A DNA stretch of 64,000 nt, from the NCBI RefSeq assembly GCF_030384665.1, contig NC_083676.1, positions 868,001-932,000 of the forward strand, in the 5' to 3' direction. This document shows positions 10,177-21,139 of the stretch, piece after piece. The notes under the pieces were generated by a model, which had not been told where the DNA came from, did no database searches, and saw only the letters and a program-made list of their open reading frames with translations. Each line of letters begins with the position of its first letter. Positions within the stretch are counted from its first letter, which is position 1. The stretch is from Lodderomyces elongisporus. Taxonomy: Eukaryota; Ascomycota; Pichiomycetes; Serinales; Debaryomycetaceae. The position numbers were made by a program, and so were the translations under genes.

Positions 10177-10359
10177 ATGTCAATATCACCCACAACATCA
10201 AGACCGTCAACACCTTCTAGACCAGCATCTAGAAAATGCTCATTGGCAATTGAGTCTCCCACAACAGATTGCACCGGCAACAACCCACTAAAAGCATTTC
10301 TTATCTACAGCAATGATAATGACCATAACAGCAACAACAAAGGTATCAGTAGTAGAAGT

Positions 10360-10396
<37 letters not shown>

Positions 10397-11187
10397 CTAA
10401 TAGTCATAGTCATAGTAGTCATGCAAATAACTCTGATGTCACTAATTTGCAGCCAGAATCTAATATAGAAACTTCAATACGCTTACTGACTGATGACGAC
10501 AAGACTTCAAAAAAGGGGCCCTTTCCTCAAAATTCGCAACTACAACACCATTATGCTGCTCTGAGAAGCAGAAGTAGCCACAACGACTCCAATGACTTCA
10601 AAAACTTTAACAACTTTAACAACTTTAACAACTGCAGCAATACTACAAAGAAGAAAAACAATACCCACAATATCAAAAGACCCCAGCTAGCTAAATGCGC
10701 CTCAGTACCCAGCTTCAAATACGACCATTTGTTTGATAACAATAATTATTATTACCATAATCAGCCCCATTTCCATTATGGCAATCGACGAATATCAATT
10801 TGCGATTTAGACAATTTCTCAGAGGAGATTGATTTGTACAAGGATAACTGCTCGTTTATGGAAAGAGAAAGAGAAAACAACAACAACAACATGAACAACA
10901 ACAAGAACAGGAACAAACAAGAAGATGAGACTAGAAATAGTCATGCAAGACTAGTTGATGACAATTGGCCAAATATGTATGAATTAGATACTGCATTGAA
11001 TGATCACACCGAGTACTACTATAAAGACAACGATGACACAAGTAGACGCAACAGTGTCAAATCAGACAGCGACACATTGAAAATGGACTCCAACACACCA
11101 AAACAACTACATCACGATTTCCATTCAAGAAATCACCGGAGACGGAAATCTATTGCATTGAAATTCGAGGAGCCAAAAATCCTATAG
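10177..11187 (+). CDS. Hypothetical low-complexity, basic phospho-motif protein
   Basis: I do not recognise this 336-aa protein. Non-repetitive blocks are an N-terminal Ser/Thr/Pro segment ending in NPLKAFLIYS (residues about 1-48), a middle block AKCASVPSFKYDHLF (about 172-186), RRISICDLDNFSEEIDLY (about 204-221), and a C-terminal RRRKSIALKFEEPKIL. The rest is Ser, Asn or Asp/Asn low complexity. Several RRxS-type sites (RRNSV, RRKSI) look like basophilic kinase targets. No membrane segment, signal peptide or enzyme motif is visible. The short C-terminal motif ending at the stop and the long upstream region suggest a regulated regulatory protein, but this is inference. The first ATG of the frame is used. 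Confidence 0.7.
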
Positions 11188-11381
11188 TTGAGAATTGACC
11201 AAACTGACTACTTGCCTTCCTCCTTCCTCTTCGTTCTTTCTTTTGGTTTATATATATATATATATGTATATGTAAATGTATATGTAAATGTATATGTATA
11301 TGTATATGCAAATGTATATGTATATAAAAATTTTACAATTTTACAAATTCAAAACAATAAAGTACAGTACTGGATTTCTCT

Positions 11382-13301
11382 CTATTGCGTGCCAAAATAT
11401 AAACTATCTATAAATCTGTGTCTAAAGTGCCAGTGGCTATCCAAGAACCCTTCTGTATTATACCATGGAAGACACCCATTGTTGCTTTTTGGGTCCAACT
11501 TGCTTGGATCCATGGTTGATAGTTTCCCAATAACAATCTTGACATTGGGGAACACATTGATAATCCTCCTAATACCAATTTCAGTAGACAAGTACGTGAC
11601 CAATATAATATCCTCTTCTCTCACTTTATGATCTATAAGCACTTGAATGGCCATTATCGCTCCTGCACCACTTATAACTTGCGAGTCAAACAACATAATC
11701 TTGCCAATATCACCAACATTACTAGGTAAACTCTCGTAATGCAACTGCGGCTCGCCCGTAGTAGAGTCACTCTGAATCAACATCTTGCCTATAGTCAACT
11801 CTGCAAATGACTTTTTAAGAGACCACATAAAACAATCTCCACTTCTTATAATGTTAATAGCCACAATTTGCTTTTGAACAAACTGGACTCCGTCATACTT
11901 GTATCCTTCTGTTGTCGTAATCTGCAGCGGTTTCGCAGTGACAAAATAGTTTTGTTGAGCAAACTCAATCAAGAGCCCACACATCCGATTGAAATAAAAT
12001 ATAAAATCATTCATCAGAGTATCCTTGTTGAAAAGGATCGAGTTTATACCTTTCACCTGATTCGTTGGAGCCAAAATACCGATATTCGCATGGTCATCCA
12101 CATTAAACTCCATATTGATGCCCAAGTTTTTCAAATTTTGTAAATGTCTCGCACTCTTCATTGCCAACTGATTCTTGATATGCTTGATCATCAACTCAAT
12201 AGCAATCGTGTTATCCAACCCACGTGGAATTACAACATCAGCATTTCTCATGGTGGGGTTTAAAAACTTCACCGCATTGGGTTTAACAAAACCATCCCAT
12301 TGCTTCATTGCCCCTTCAAGATCTCTGCCTCTATACAAAATATCTCTGGTTAGTCTTCTTGCTAAACATACATCCAAATCCGTATCCACATAGATCTTCA
12401 AGTCCATCATCGATAACAATCTCTCGTCATACAATGCATAAAGACCCTCTAGGATCACTACATTGGCACCATATATAGTGTTTGTTCTTTCTAATCTCGC
12501 ATGCTTGGCAAACGAGTAGCAGGGTATTGTGGCTTTTCTTCCCTGTTTCAAATTTTCCACTACTTCCACTATGGCATCGATATCCAATGAATCTGGAGTA
12601 TCAAAATCATAATCATTGGCAAATGCTCGTTTGCTTTGCTCCGGTGTCAAACTCTTGTAAAAATTATCAAACGAAAGCAACACAGTCCATGGTTGGTTTA
12701 TACCTTGGATAATTTGCTGCGATATCGAAGTCTTACCACTGCCCGAATTACCGGCAATCCCGATAATATATGGTTCGGTCCAGGGTGGAATATAAGATGG
12801 GTTCTTGAGCGGCGTTTTGGTTAAAGTGGAGTTGACACTAGCTGTAGCACTAGCTGTAACACTATTGACTTGACTAGTAGACTTGTTGTAATCACTCATG
12901 TTTGACTTTGGTCTAAGAAGATTTTTGTTGCTGGGAGTGCTAAGTTGCGGAGATGGAGAAACAAGCAGTGGCAGTGTAGTAGTTGATTTCAGTGCAGATG
13001 GAAGCGGAGACTCGGAACTAGCCACTCCCAGACAAGAGTTATTTAAATCTGTACGCAAAGTACTTTCACCTCCATCATTGTTACCATTGTTATTATCATC
13101 GGCGATTGCACATGATTCGTCAATGGTGAGTTCATCAACTGAGTTTGTTACACCCGAGATGAGTTGATGAGATGAGCGAGAAGTATTGTTATCGTGAAAA
13201 TCAGCCGGAACCAAATTATCCGTGGACAGACTGATGAAGGAGGAGTCTTCATCAACAAAGGGAGAAATCCGTGAAGACCGTCTCTTGTTCATTTGAGACA
13301 T
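11382..13301 (-). CDS. URK1: Uridine/cytidine kinase with C-terminal UPRT-like domain
   Basis: Salvage enzyme that phosphorylates uridine and cytidine to UMP and CMP. The 639-aa protein has an N-terminal Ser/Asn-rich extension of about 170 residues, longer than in S. cerevisiae Urk1 (501 aa). Next comes the kinase: P-loop GNSGSGKT near residue 182, LLSFDNFYK, DYDFDTPDSLD, IPCYSF, and the ARRLTRDILYRGRDLEGAMKQW-type lid region. A uracil phosphoribosyltransferase-like domain follows, from about residue 420 to the end (MCGLLIEFAQQN, IIRSGDCF, ISGAGAIMAIQVLIDHKV, and the terminal DSLYFGTQ). The PRPP loop reads ISGAGA rather than the bacterial TGGS form, so UPRT activity is uncertain. The gene shares a 400-bp divergent promoter region with PRP2. 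Confidence 0.93.
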   Translation of the reverse strand: MSQMNKRRSSRISPFVDEDSSFISLSTDNLVPADFHDNNTSRSSHQLISGVTNSVDELTIDESCAIADDNNNGNNDGGESTLRTDLNNSCLGVASSESPLPSALKSTTTLPLLVSPSPQLSTPSNKNLLRPKSNMSDYNKSTSQVNSVTASATASVNSTLTKTPLKNPSYIPPWTEPYIIGIAGNSGSGKTSISQQIIQGINQPWTVLLSFDNFYKSLTPEQSKRAFANDYDFDTPDSLDIDAIVEVVENLKQGRKATIPCYSFAKHARLERTNTIYGANVVILEGLYALYDERLLSMMDLKIYVDTDLDVCLARRLTRDILYRGRDLEGAMKQWDGFVKPNAVKFLNPTMRNADVVIPRGLDNTIAIELMIKHIKNQLAMKSARHLQNLKNLGINMEFNVDDHANIGILAPTNQVKGINSILFNKDTLMNDFIFYFNRMCGLLIEFAQQNYFVTAKPLQITTTEGYKYDGVQFVQKQIVAINIIRSGDCFMWSLKKSFAELTIGKMLIQSDSTTGEPQLHYESLPSNVGDIGKIMLFDSQVISGAGAIMAIQVLIDHKVREEDIILVTYLSTEIGIRRIINVFPNVKIVIGKLSTMDPSKLDPKSNNGCLPWYNTEGFLDSHWHFRHRFIDSLYFGTQ

Positions 13302-13701
13302 TCTTTCTCTGCTTCTATGCTGTGGAGAAACTAAGGACGTAGGGGGGGGTGGTGGGAATTAAGGAGAGAATCTCGGTGTAGATGTGTATCCCTGGTCTAT
13401 AAAATGGTGCTTTAAAAGAGAGACGGAAACAAAAAAAAAAGATTTTTTAATAAAAAAAAACATACATATACACATACATCCACACACAAAAAGAAGTACT
13501 TGTATTGTCAAAACCGATCCATCTTCTCTTCCACCCATCCTTCCCTTCTCCCGCAGCTTAGTTTTAGGTTGCAAAGAGCATCACCACCCCCATCATTATC
13601 ATTACTATTAAAACTATTATCATTATCATCACCAACAATTATTTAAGCAGAGAATAGACTTTTCTTTTCCCTCGAAAAGTTGACATTGTACAGATTCACA
13701 G
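13302..13701. other. Divergent promoter region URK1/PRP2
   Basis: 400 bp with a short G run (13341-13349), A tracts, and an ATC/ATT-rich stretch (13585-13640) just before the PRP2 leader. No further gene is seen. Confidence 0.6.
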
Positions 13702-14524
13702 ATGAGTAATAACTCTAGTAAACAATCGGGAGAAGGATATAGTCGAAGAAGTCATGATATTGACTACGATGATTTAGATGGTGACAAATTCCCCCAAGAG
13801 GTAGAGGAGCAGCCAAAACAAGAGCCATCAAGTAAAGAACATACTACCAATTCCACTAGCAATGAGACCTATTTGTCGCAACATAACAGTGAAAATGACA
13901 ACAACAGCAACTACAACAACAACAACAACAACAACTACAACAACAACTACAACAACAACTACAACAACAACTACAAGTACAACAACAACAACAACAACAA
14001 CAACAATAGTAATAATAATAAAAATAAATACTGTAGAAATAGCAATGGAAATAATGCACACCATCGTCAGCCACAGTCCCGAAATTCTCAAATTTATCGA
14101 AAACGACTGCGAGCGAGCTATGAGGAACAATTGCAATTGGAAATTGAGGAGCTAGAATCTCGATATGATTTACGACCGGCCGATCAATCGAGACTAGAGC
14201 AGTTGCAAGCTCAACTCGAAGCTACTTATAGTAGACAAAGTTCGGGATATAGTTTACCGGAAGTGGCGCAATCAAAATCAGATTTACTTCATGGGCGAGG
14301 AAATAGTCAGCGTAATCAACTTGATCAACACCAGCAACACCAGCAACAAACTTATCGAACTGAAAACTGGGAGGCTGAACAGTTTAATCGTGCCCAACTA
14401 CTCAATTTGCAAACGGACGACAAGATCCACATAAACAATGATAAGCAATACGAGTACGTTTTTGACGAGTCACAGTTTGTCAACTACGAGGAAGATGAGG
14501 AGCTTTCTGGCGACGAAAGGGAAG

Positions 14525-14577
<53 letters not shown>

Positions 14578-16746
14578 CCAGAAGAAGAAGAGGAAGATGA
14601 AGCGGAAAGAAAAAAACAGTTTCAACGGAGCTTGGAAGCCAAAGAAATTGCAGATGTGCAGCATAGTCTTCCGGTGTACAAGTTTAGGGATGAGTTTTTA
14701 CGGCTCATTTCGGAGAACCAAGTATTGATTGTGGTTGGTGAAACAGGGTCAGGAAAGACAACTCAGTTGCCTCAATATCTATACCAGGCCGGCTATTCTC
14801 AGAATGACACCAAGATTATTGGGTGTACTCAACCTCGAAGAGTTGCTGCAACGTCAGTTGCTCAAAGAGTAGCACAAGAGATGCAGGAGCCTTTAGGGGA
14901 GAAAGTTGGATATACTGTTCGTTTTGACGACAAGTCTAGTCGAAATACCAGGATCAAGTATTTAACAGATGGTATGTTGTTGAGAGAGTTTTTAAACAAC
15001 CCTGAGATGGACTCGTACGGTGCAATAATGATTGATGAGGCGCACGAGAGAACTTTATCAACCGAGATTTTGCTTAGTTTGTTGAAAGACCTTACCAATA
15101 GCACGCGGAGTGACTTGAAAATCATAATTGCCAGTGCCACGATTAATGCCACCAAGTTTTCCGAGTTTTTCAATAATGCGCCCATATTGAATATACCGGG
15201 ACGGAGGTTTCCTGTCAAGATTCATTATACAAAGCAGCCGGAGGCAAACTACCTTCAGGCTGTGATGACTACCATTTTCCAAATACATTTAACTCAGCCT
15301 TTGCCAGGCGATATTTTGGTGTTTCTCACGGGGCAAGAAGAGATTGAGAGCTTGGAGCAGCAGATGCAAGAAGCAATAGCCAAATTGGGTGACCAGTTGA
15401 AAGAGCAGGGCAAGATTATGGTTTGTAGCATATATGCAAACTTGCCGAATGAGCAGCAGCAGAGGATATTTGAGCCCACGCCACCATTTACGAGAAAGTT
15501 GGTTTTGGCTACGAATATTGCTGAGACGTCCATTACTATACCTGGGGTATCGTATGTAATTGATCCTGGGTATGTCAAGCAAACGGAGTTTAATCCGCAT
15601 ACTGGGATGGAAAGTCTTTTGGTTGTGCCGTGCTCCAAGGCTAATTGTGATCAACGTGCTGGAAGAGCTGGTAGAATTGGGCCTGGTAAGTGTTTTCGAA
15701 TTTTTACAAAGCATTCTTTTGATCATGAAATGGAGATGAATACAAAGCCTGAGATTGAGAGGATCAACTTGAATTCGGTGGTTCTTTTGTTGTTGTCACT
15801 TGGGATCAATGATTTAATCAAATTTCCATTTTTGGATCCGCCTAATAGGCAGAGTATAATCAAGTCTTTGAGTTTGTTGTATCAATTGGGTGGGTTAAAT
15901 TCGCGAGGTGAGTTGACAAGGACGGGGATGAAGATGAGTGAGTTTCCTCTAGATCCTACATATGCAAAGTGTATATTGTCAAGTGAGAGGTTTGGTATTA
16001 CAAAGGAGATTTGTATAATTATTGCAATGTTGACAGAGTCGTCTAACTTGTACTATATACCCAAGAAATTGGACAAGGAGATGGTGAAGAAGAGACATGA
16101 GCAGTTTGTTGATAAGCAAGGAGATCATTTGACCTTGTTGAATGTGTACAAGCAATGGGCTGGTACGGGTGGGTATTCTAACCAGTGGTGTCAAGATTAT
16201 TTTATCCAATACAAGACAATGAAGAGAGTACGTGATATATATAAGCAGTTGATTGGCATTTGTCTGAAAGTAGGAATTACAGTGAGAGAAGAACAAAAAG
16301 AAGAACAAGAAGAAGGAGAAAAAAGAAAGGAACGAGACGATGGAGATGTGATGGCGCAATTGGTTCAAAAGTGTTTGATTACTGGTTTTATCAATAATAT
16401 AGTTAAGCTATCGCCTATGGGAGACTGCTATGAGAGAATCAGTATTGCCAAGAAAAAGGAAAAGAATAACAATAACAATAACAATGGCAGTGGCAGTGGC
16501 AGTGGCAGTGGCAGTAGCAGTGGCAGTAGCAGTAGCAGTAGCAGTAGCAGTAGCAGTAGCAGTAACCACAATACTGCTAATAAGGCCAATGTTCCATGTT
16601 ATATCCATCCCTCATCGTCACTATTCAAAAGAAAAAACCCTAAACCAAGGTATTTGATGTATTATGAGTTGGTGTTGACGAGTAAGGAGTATATGAGGAA
16701 TTGTCTAATATTGGATGAAAAGTTGATTAGAGAATATCAACATTAA
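13702..16746 (+). CDS. PRP2: DEAH-box spliceosomal RNA helicase, Prp2-like
   Basis: ATPase that remodels the activated spliceosome before the first splicing step. The 1014-aa protein has a low-complexity N-terminus (Asn/Tyr-rich near residues 68-110 and poly-Gln near 274-290). The helicase core follows: P-loop GETGSGKT at 346-353, TQPRRVAA, DEAH at 445-448, SAT, FLTGQEEIE, TNIAETSITIPG and DQRAGRAGR. The HA2/ratchet and OB-fold regions then end in YELVLTSKEYMRNCLI. The QPEANY and PGDILVFLTGQEEIE segments, the SWCQD-like NQWCQDYFIQYKTM block and the LTSKE end fit Prp2 best among Prp2, Prp16, Prp22 and Prp43. An Asn/Gly/Ser-repeat insertion (about 16465-16575) interrupts the C-terminal OB-fold region. 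Confidence 0.87.
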
Positions 16747-18507
16747 GGGAAAGGGCGGGGGAGGGGGGGAGGAAGAAGAAATAAAACAAGAATTTATTTT
16801 TTTTCTCTGTGTGTTTTTCTTTATAACTATGTAGGATTTTGATGCTATAAAGGGCTGGGGTACATGCGAAAGGGTGTGACGCGTCTAGTATATGTATTGT
16901 ATACATATAAATATACTTCTGCAAATAATAATAATAAATAATAATAATAATAAATAATATTTATTTATTTATTTATTTATTTATTTGTTTATATAATATA
17001 TTACGTAATACATTAAGTAACGCAACAAATATGGAATTAATCGAAAGGAGTATGAAGAACAAAAACAGGAGCAAGAACAACTACACGAACAAGGATGAAT
17101 AAATGTGTCTACAATACTGGTAATTGTACTAGTATACCACTATTTAATGTACTAATGAGACTTTTTTTTTTTCTTTTTGAACTAGATATCTCTGGGGGTA
17201 GTGGTTGAGAGATTAAAAAGAAAAGAAACACCTATTTATTATGGACAAACAAGTGTGTGTTGTTGATAGTTGATAATTCTTGTTTGCTTCTAAAAAAAAA
17301 TACTGCTAAATCATGTTTGCCAAGAGTGCTATTTATATAACTAAACTATCTACCTATCTATCTATCTATATATATCTATATATATATATCTATATCACGT
17401 GATATAATATTTGGTAAAATAGCGTGTTTTGTATAACCGTACATACATACATACATACATACATACATGTACGTGATTTGTGTTAAATTGTTCTGTATGG
17501 CGTCAATGCTTTATTAAATTTCTGCCTCAGTCCTTCAGAAGGAAGGAAGACGTTTTTAATTTTTTTTTATTTTTATTTATTTATTTTTATTTTTATTTTT
17601 ATTTTTATTGATTAATGATTTTTTGTAATGCTAGATCAATCATAATGATCATCAAGTTTGTATCCACCAATCAAGTAACACCACCAATCTTTTGTAAAAA
17701 GGTAGAAGCTGATATATACCTTTAGCATATACAAACATATATTTTTAACACTAGTTTACATCAGTTTAGTTTTTCCATTTTAACACACACAGACTTGTTC
17801 ACTTGTTCACATGTTCATTTGTTCACGCACTCAGTTTGCAGACACTTACAGATTTGCCCCTTTTTTTGCTTGCCCATTTTTTTTGTCTTTCCATTTTCTA
17901 TTTTACTTTTTTTGGGTGGAAGAGGAGGGGGGTACGACACGAAGATACACCATGCAAACTTTGTAGCTATCGATTTCTAACAAGATCAGTGTAGAGATAT
18001 AAAGATGTGCACTTGAAAGAGTTGTGATCTTAGTAAAGTGCCAACACCACTAAAAACCATCCTATTTTCCTAACCTTGAAACACCCCAGATGTGTATTGC
18101 GTATTGTGTATTGTGTATTGATGATTTATGATTTATGACGCGTTTACTTAAATTAAAAAAAAAAATTAAATAAAGTTTACACAAAGACACAGACAGACAC
18201 ATAGACTTAGACACTGCCTTAACAAGAAAATTGTAGAACACGCACTGCTTACCATGCACCAAGGCACAAGAAGTTCTAGACCAAAAAACACAATTCTAAA
18301 TTTTATACATTTATATTTATATTTATTTATATATTTTTATATATATTTTTTATATTTTTATATTTATAATTTTTTTTTTCCAAAAAACAAGAAAAACAAA
18401 AAAGAGAGAAATTGCTTTTGTGTCCTTTTTCTTTCTTTTTTTTTTTTTCTTTTTTTTAATTTAATGTTTTGAAACCACAAGAAGGAATAAAGGAAAGAAA
18501 AAGAAAG

Positions 18508-18546
<39 letters not shown>

Positions 18547-18846
18547 AGAAGAAGACGAAGAAGAAGAAGACAAAAAAAGAAAAAAAAAGAATGTGAAGTT
18601 TTTGATCGTCTATTTGCAAATAATATATTACTTGAACGAATAATATAATCAGTAGCATCATCTTAACGACTACGACAACATCAACAACAACAACAACTAT
18701 AATCAAATACCAAGAGCAGACACTTTTCAACCAACATCCAAGACCCCTCTTACTTTCCTTTTCCTTTTTCTTTTTCTTTGTTAAACAAAACAACTACTCA
18801 CTCGTTGCCTAATCATTAACAACAACAACAACTTATACTGAGAACA
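16747..18846. other. Intergenic region upstream of WSC-type gene (2.1 kb)
   Basis: No gene is supported. It contains a G-rich patch (16750-16771), AAT and TTTA arrays (16920-16995), TATC/TATA repeats (17352-17394), a (CATA)n tract (17440-17468), TTTTTA arrays (17560-17610), T and A runs, and a (GA)n tract (18510-18545). ACGCGT boxes occur at about 16879 and at 18138-18143. The length suggests a complex promoter for the wall-sensor gene. Confidence 0.65.
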
Positions 18847-20259
18847 ATGTTTCACCCTACGACGAGTTTTGCAATACTACTGTTATTGCCGCTACTTCTA
18901 CTATCTCACTTTGTAGCCAAAGTCCATGCAGCCACTTACTATCCAGCAGCCAAGTTGATTGGTTGTTACTCACAACTACCCTCGAGCCTGAATATAGACT
19001 CGGAAAGCGAGTACCAGTGGCAATCGTCTGGCTACTGTTTCCACAATTCGTGTCCAGACTCACAATACATTGCTATAAAGAACCAGGAATGCTACTGTCT
19101 ATCACTATTGCCCAACTCAGAGTACGTGGAATCAGACGAATCCAAATGTGACATATCTTGTCCCGGTTACGATAGCGAGAATTGTGGAGGCGATAATGAC
19201 TACTCAATATTCTTTGGCGTTGCAACTTCTGAAAAGGAGGAAGACGAAGAAGATGGTAGTAGCAGTAGTAGTAGCAGTAGCAGCAGTGGCAGTGGCAGTA
19301 GCAGCAGCACGACAGCTGCAGCAGCAGCATCAAAGAGCAGCTCAAGCCCAGCAACTACAGAATCAGCAGAAAAGTCAAGTACATCTTCATTTGAAACACC
19401 AGTTTCAACTACAACAGCGTCGCGTCTGACTGTTACTAGTTTGGTCACATCAACTGACGAAAGTGGACAAACAGTCATATACAAAACCTTGACCCAAACA
19501 CCATCTTCAGCTACCGCAGCCTCAGCCGAAACAACGACCGATGCTGATAATAATGCTTCATCTTCAGCAACTGCTTCAGCGACTTCTGACTCAACAAACT
19601 CTGCAGAGTCTAGTGACAATTCTTCTTCAGACAACAACAACAACAACAACAACAATAGCAGCAAGTCCACGTCAAATAAATCAACAGTAGGCCCCATTGT
19701 AGGAGGTGTTGTGGGCGGAATTGTTGGTCTCGCAGCTATTGGCGGTCTCATCTTTTTCTTTGTCAAACGAAGAAATAGAGATTACGGCGACGATGACGAA
19801 GACAGCTTTGATGATGGTTTCTACAATGCCGACAAGTATCAAGGACAGCAAATGCAACTGCAACAACAACAACACCTGCACCTGCAATTGGGACTTCCCT
19901 TTGCAGCCGTTACAAGAAACAATGGCGCAGCCAAAGGGTCTCGCAAAGCCACCAAAAACTCCAACATTACAGATTTGGATATGCCAATGGTTAACCCATT
20001 CCTGCATCCCGATGATAGTCTTACAAGTACCCAACTCAACCAAGGAAGTCTACTAGGAAATTCAAATTCATCACACAATAACTCCTCTGTACACACTGCA
20101 GCTGGAAAGATGGGGTTGGTCGACCCTCGAACAAACCCTGTCATGGTTGGCAGAAGAAGGCTCTCGGAAGGCTCGTTGGACGACGAGGCTATATACAACC
20201 AAAGAAAAACATTACACGTGATAAACCCCGACGATCGAAGGTCACAAATGCTACAATAA
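18847..20259 (+). CDS. WSC-family cell-wall stress sensor (type I membrane protein)
   Basis: Plasma-membrane sensor that relays wall stress to Rho1 and the protein kinase C pathway. The 470-aa protein begins with a signal peptide (about residues 1-28, ending in KVHA). A WSC domain follows (about 36-125) with eight cysteines in the family order: GCYS, GYCFHNSC, QECYCLS, KCDISCPG and NCGG. Then comes a long Ser/Thr-rich, presumably O-mannosylated stalk, a transmembrane segment near residues 281-306 (PIVGGVVGGIVGLAAIGG), a KRR stop-transfer signal, and a cytoplasmic tail of about 160 residues. The tail has an acidic patch and ends in RRRLSEGSLDDE and LHVINPDD, typical of Wsc tails. I cannot tell which Wsc paralogue it is. 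Confidence 0.9.
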   Translation: MFHPTTSFAILLLLPLLLLSHFVAKVHAATYYPAAKLIGCYSQLPSSLNIDSESEYQWQSSGYCFHNSCPDSQYIAIKNQECYCLSLLPNSEYVESDESKCDISCPGYDSENCGGDNDYSIFFGVATSEKEEDEEDGSSSSSSSSSSGSGSSSSTTAAAAASKSSSSPATTESAEKSSTSSFETPVSTTTASRLTVTSLVTSTDESGQTVIYKTLTQTPSSATAASAETTTDADNNASSSATASATSDSTNSAESSDNSSSDNNNNNNNNSSKSTSNKSTVGPIVGGVVGGIVGLAAIGGLIFFFVKRRNRDYGDDDEDSFDDGFYNADKYQGQQMQLQQQQHLHLQLGLPFAAVTRNNGAAKGSRKATKNSNITDLDMPMVNPFLHPDDSLTSTQLNQGSLLGNSNSSHNNSSVHTAAGKMGLVDPRTNPVMVGRRRLSEGSLDDEAIYNQRKTLHVINPDDRRSQMLQ

Positions 20260-21139
20260 GAAAGCTTGGTTGATTAAACGACCATGCTTTTGAAAATTGA
20301 AGCAGCAACTAACATTAAAAACAATAATAACAATAATAATAATAACAATAATAATAATGATGATGATGATTATGATTATCGTTTAAGGGATTTTTCCATT
20401 TTTTTTCTTTCTTTCTTTTACTTTTTTCTATTCCTTTTTTTTTGAAAAAAACAACAAAACAAAACAAAACAAAACAAAACAAAACAAAAAACAAAATTCT
20501 TCAATGCTTTGTATTTCTTTTTTAATACACGTTTATGTTCAAAATATCGGAGAAATCATATCAACTCACGTAGCGATACAATTTCTTTTTCCATACTTAT
20601 ACGTTGCAGATAGCATTGAAACATGATTTTCATGTGCTTAGTGAGTAAAAAATAAAAAAAAAAGAAACAATACGAATATGTAGATGAGACATATAAGAGT
20701 GGTATATATATATATATTTATATACAAAAAGAAAAGTCAAAAAGGCGAAACTATGGTCATTGATATTTCTGGCTCAAGTAAAGCTGTTGCAAAGTCCTTA
20801 ACTACGGAACTACAACCCACATCCACCTTTGGTTATTCACCAACATCTTATTCGTAATCTCTCGTTAGAGCCTGAATCGCGCCGAGCTCCGGCCGCCCGC
20901 AAAATGAAAATCTAATAATTTTCTTGATGAAGAAGAAGAAAAAAAACAAAAAAAAAACACATAAAGAACGACAACACTCTGGCTCGCGGCTACTGAAATT
21001 TTCCAGATTGCAAAACAGAAAAAAAAAAAAAATCAAAGATCAAAATAATTGAGTAAAGTGATATACCAGAAAACAAATACCAAAAGGCGATCACTACCAC
21101 AATTGTTTTTACCTCGCTATCCACTGTTGAAACTTGAAA
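20260..21139. other. Intergenic region, CTP1 promoter
   Basis: About 880 bp. It holds ATA/ATG triplet repeats (20320-20375), an (AAAAC)n array (20453-20493), a (TA)n tract (20704-20722), A tracts, and a notably GC-rich patch at about 20873-20902 with CGG/CCG triplets (CCGAGCTCCGGCCG). The patch may be a Zn2Cys6-factor site for the citrate carrier gene. Confidence 0.55.

Noticed and set aside
13828..14136. Frames antisense or shifted to the Asn-rich part of PRP2
   Set aside because: Mirror translations of an AAC repeat (Val, Cys or Thr runs).
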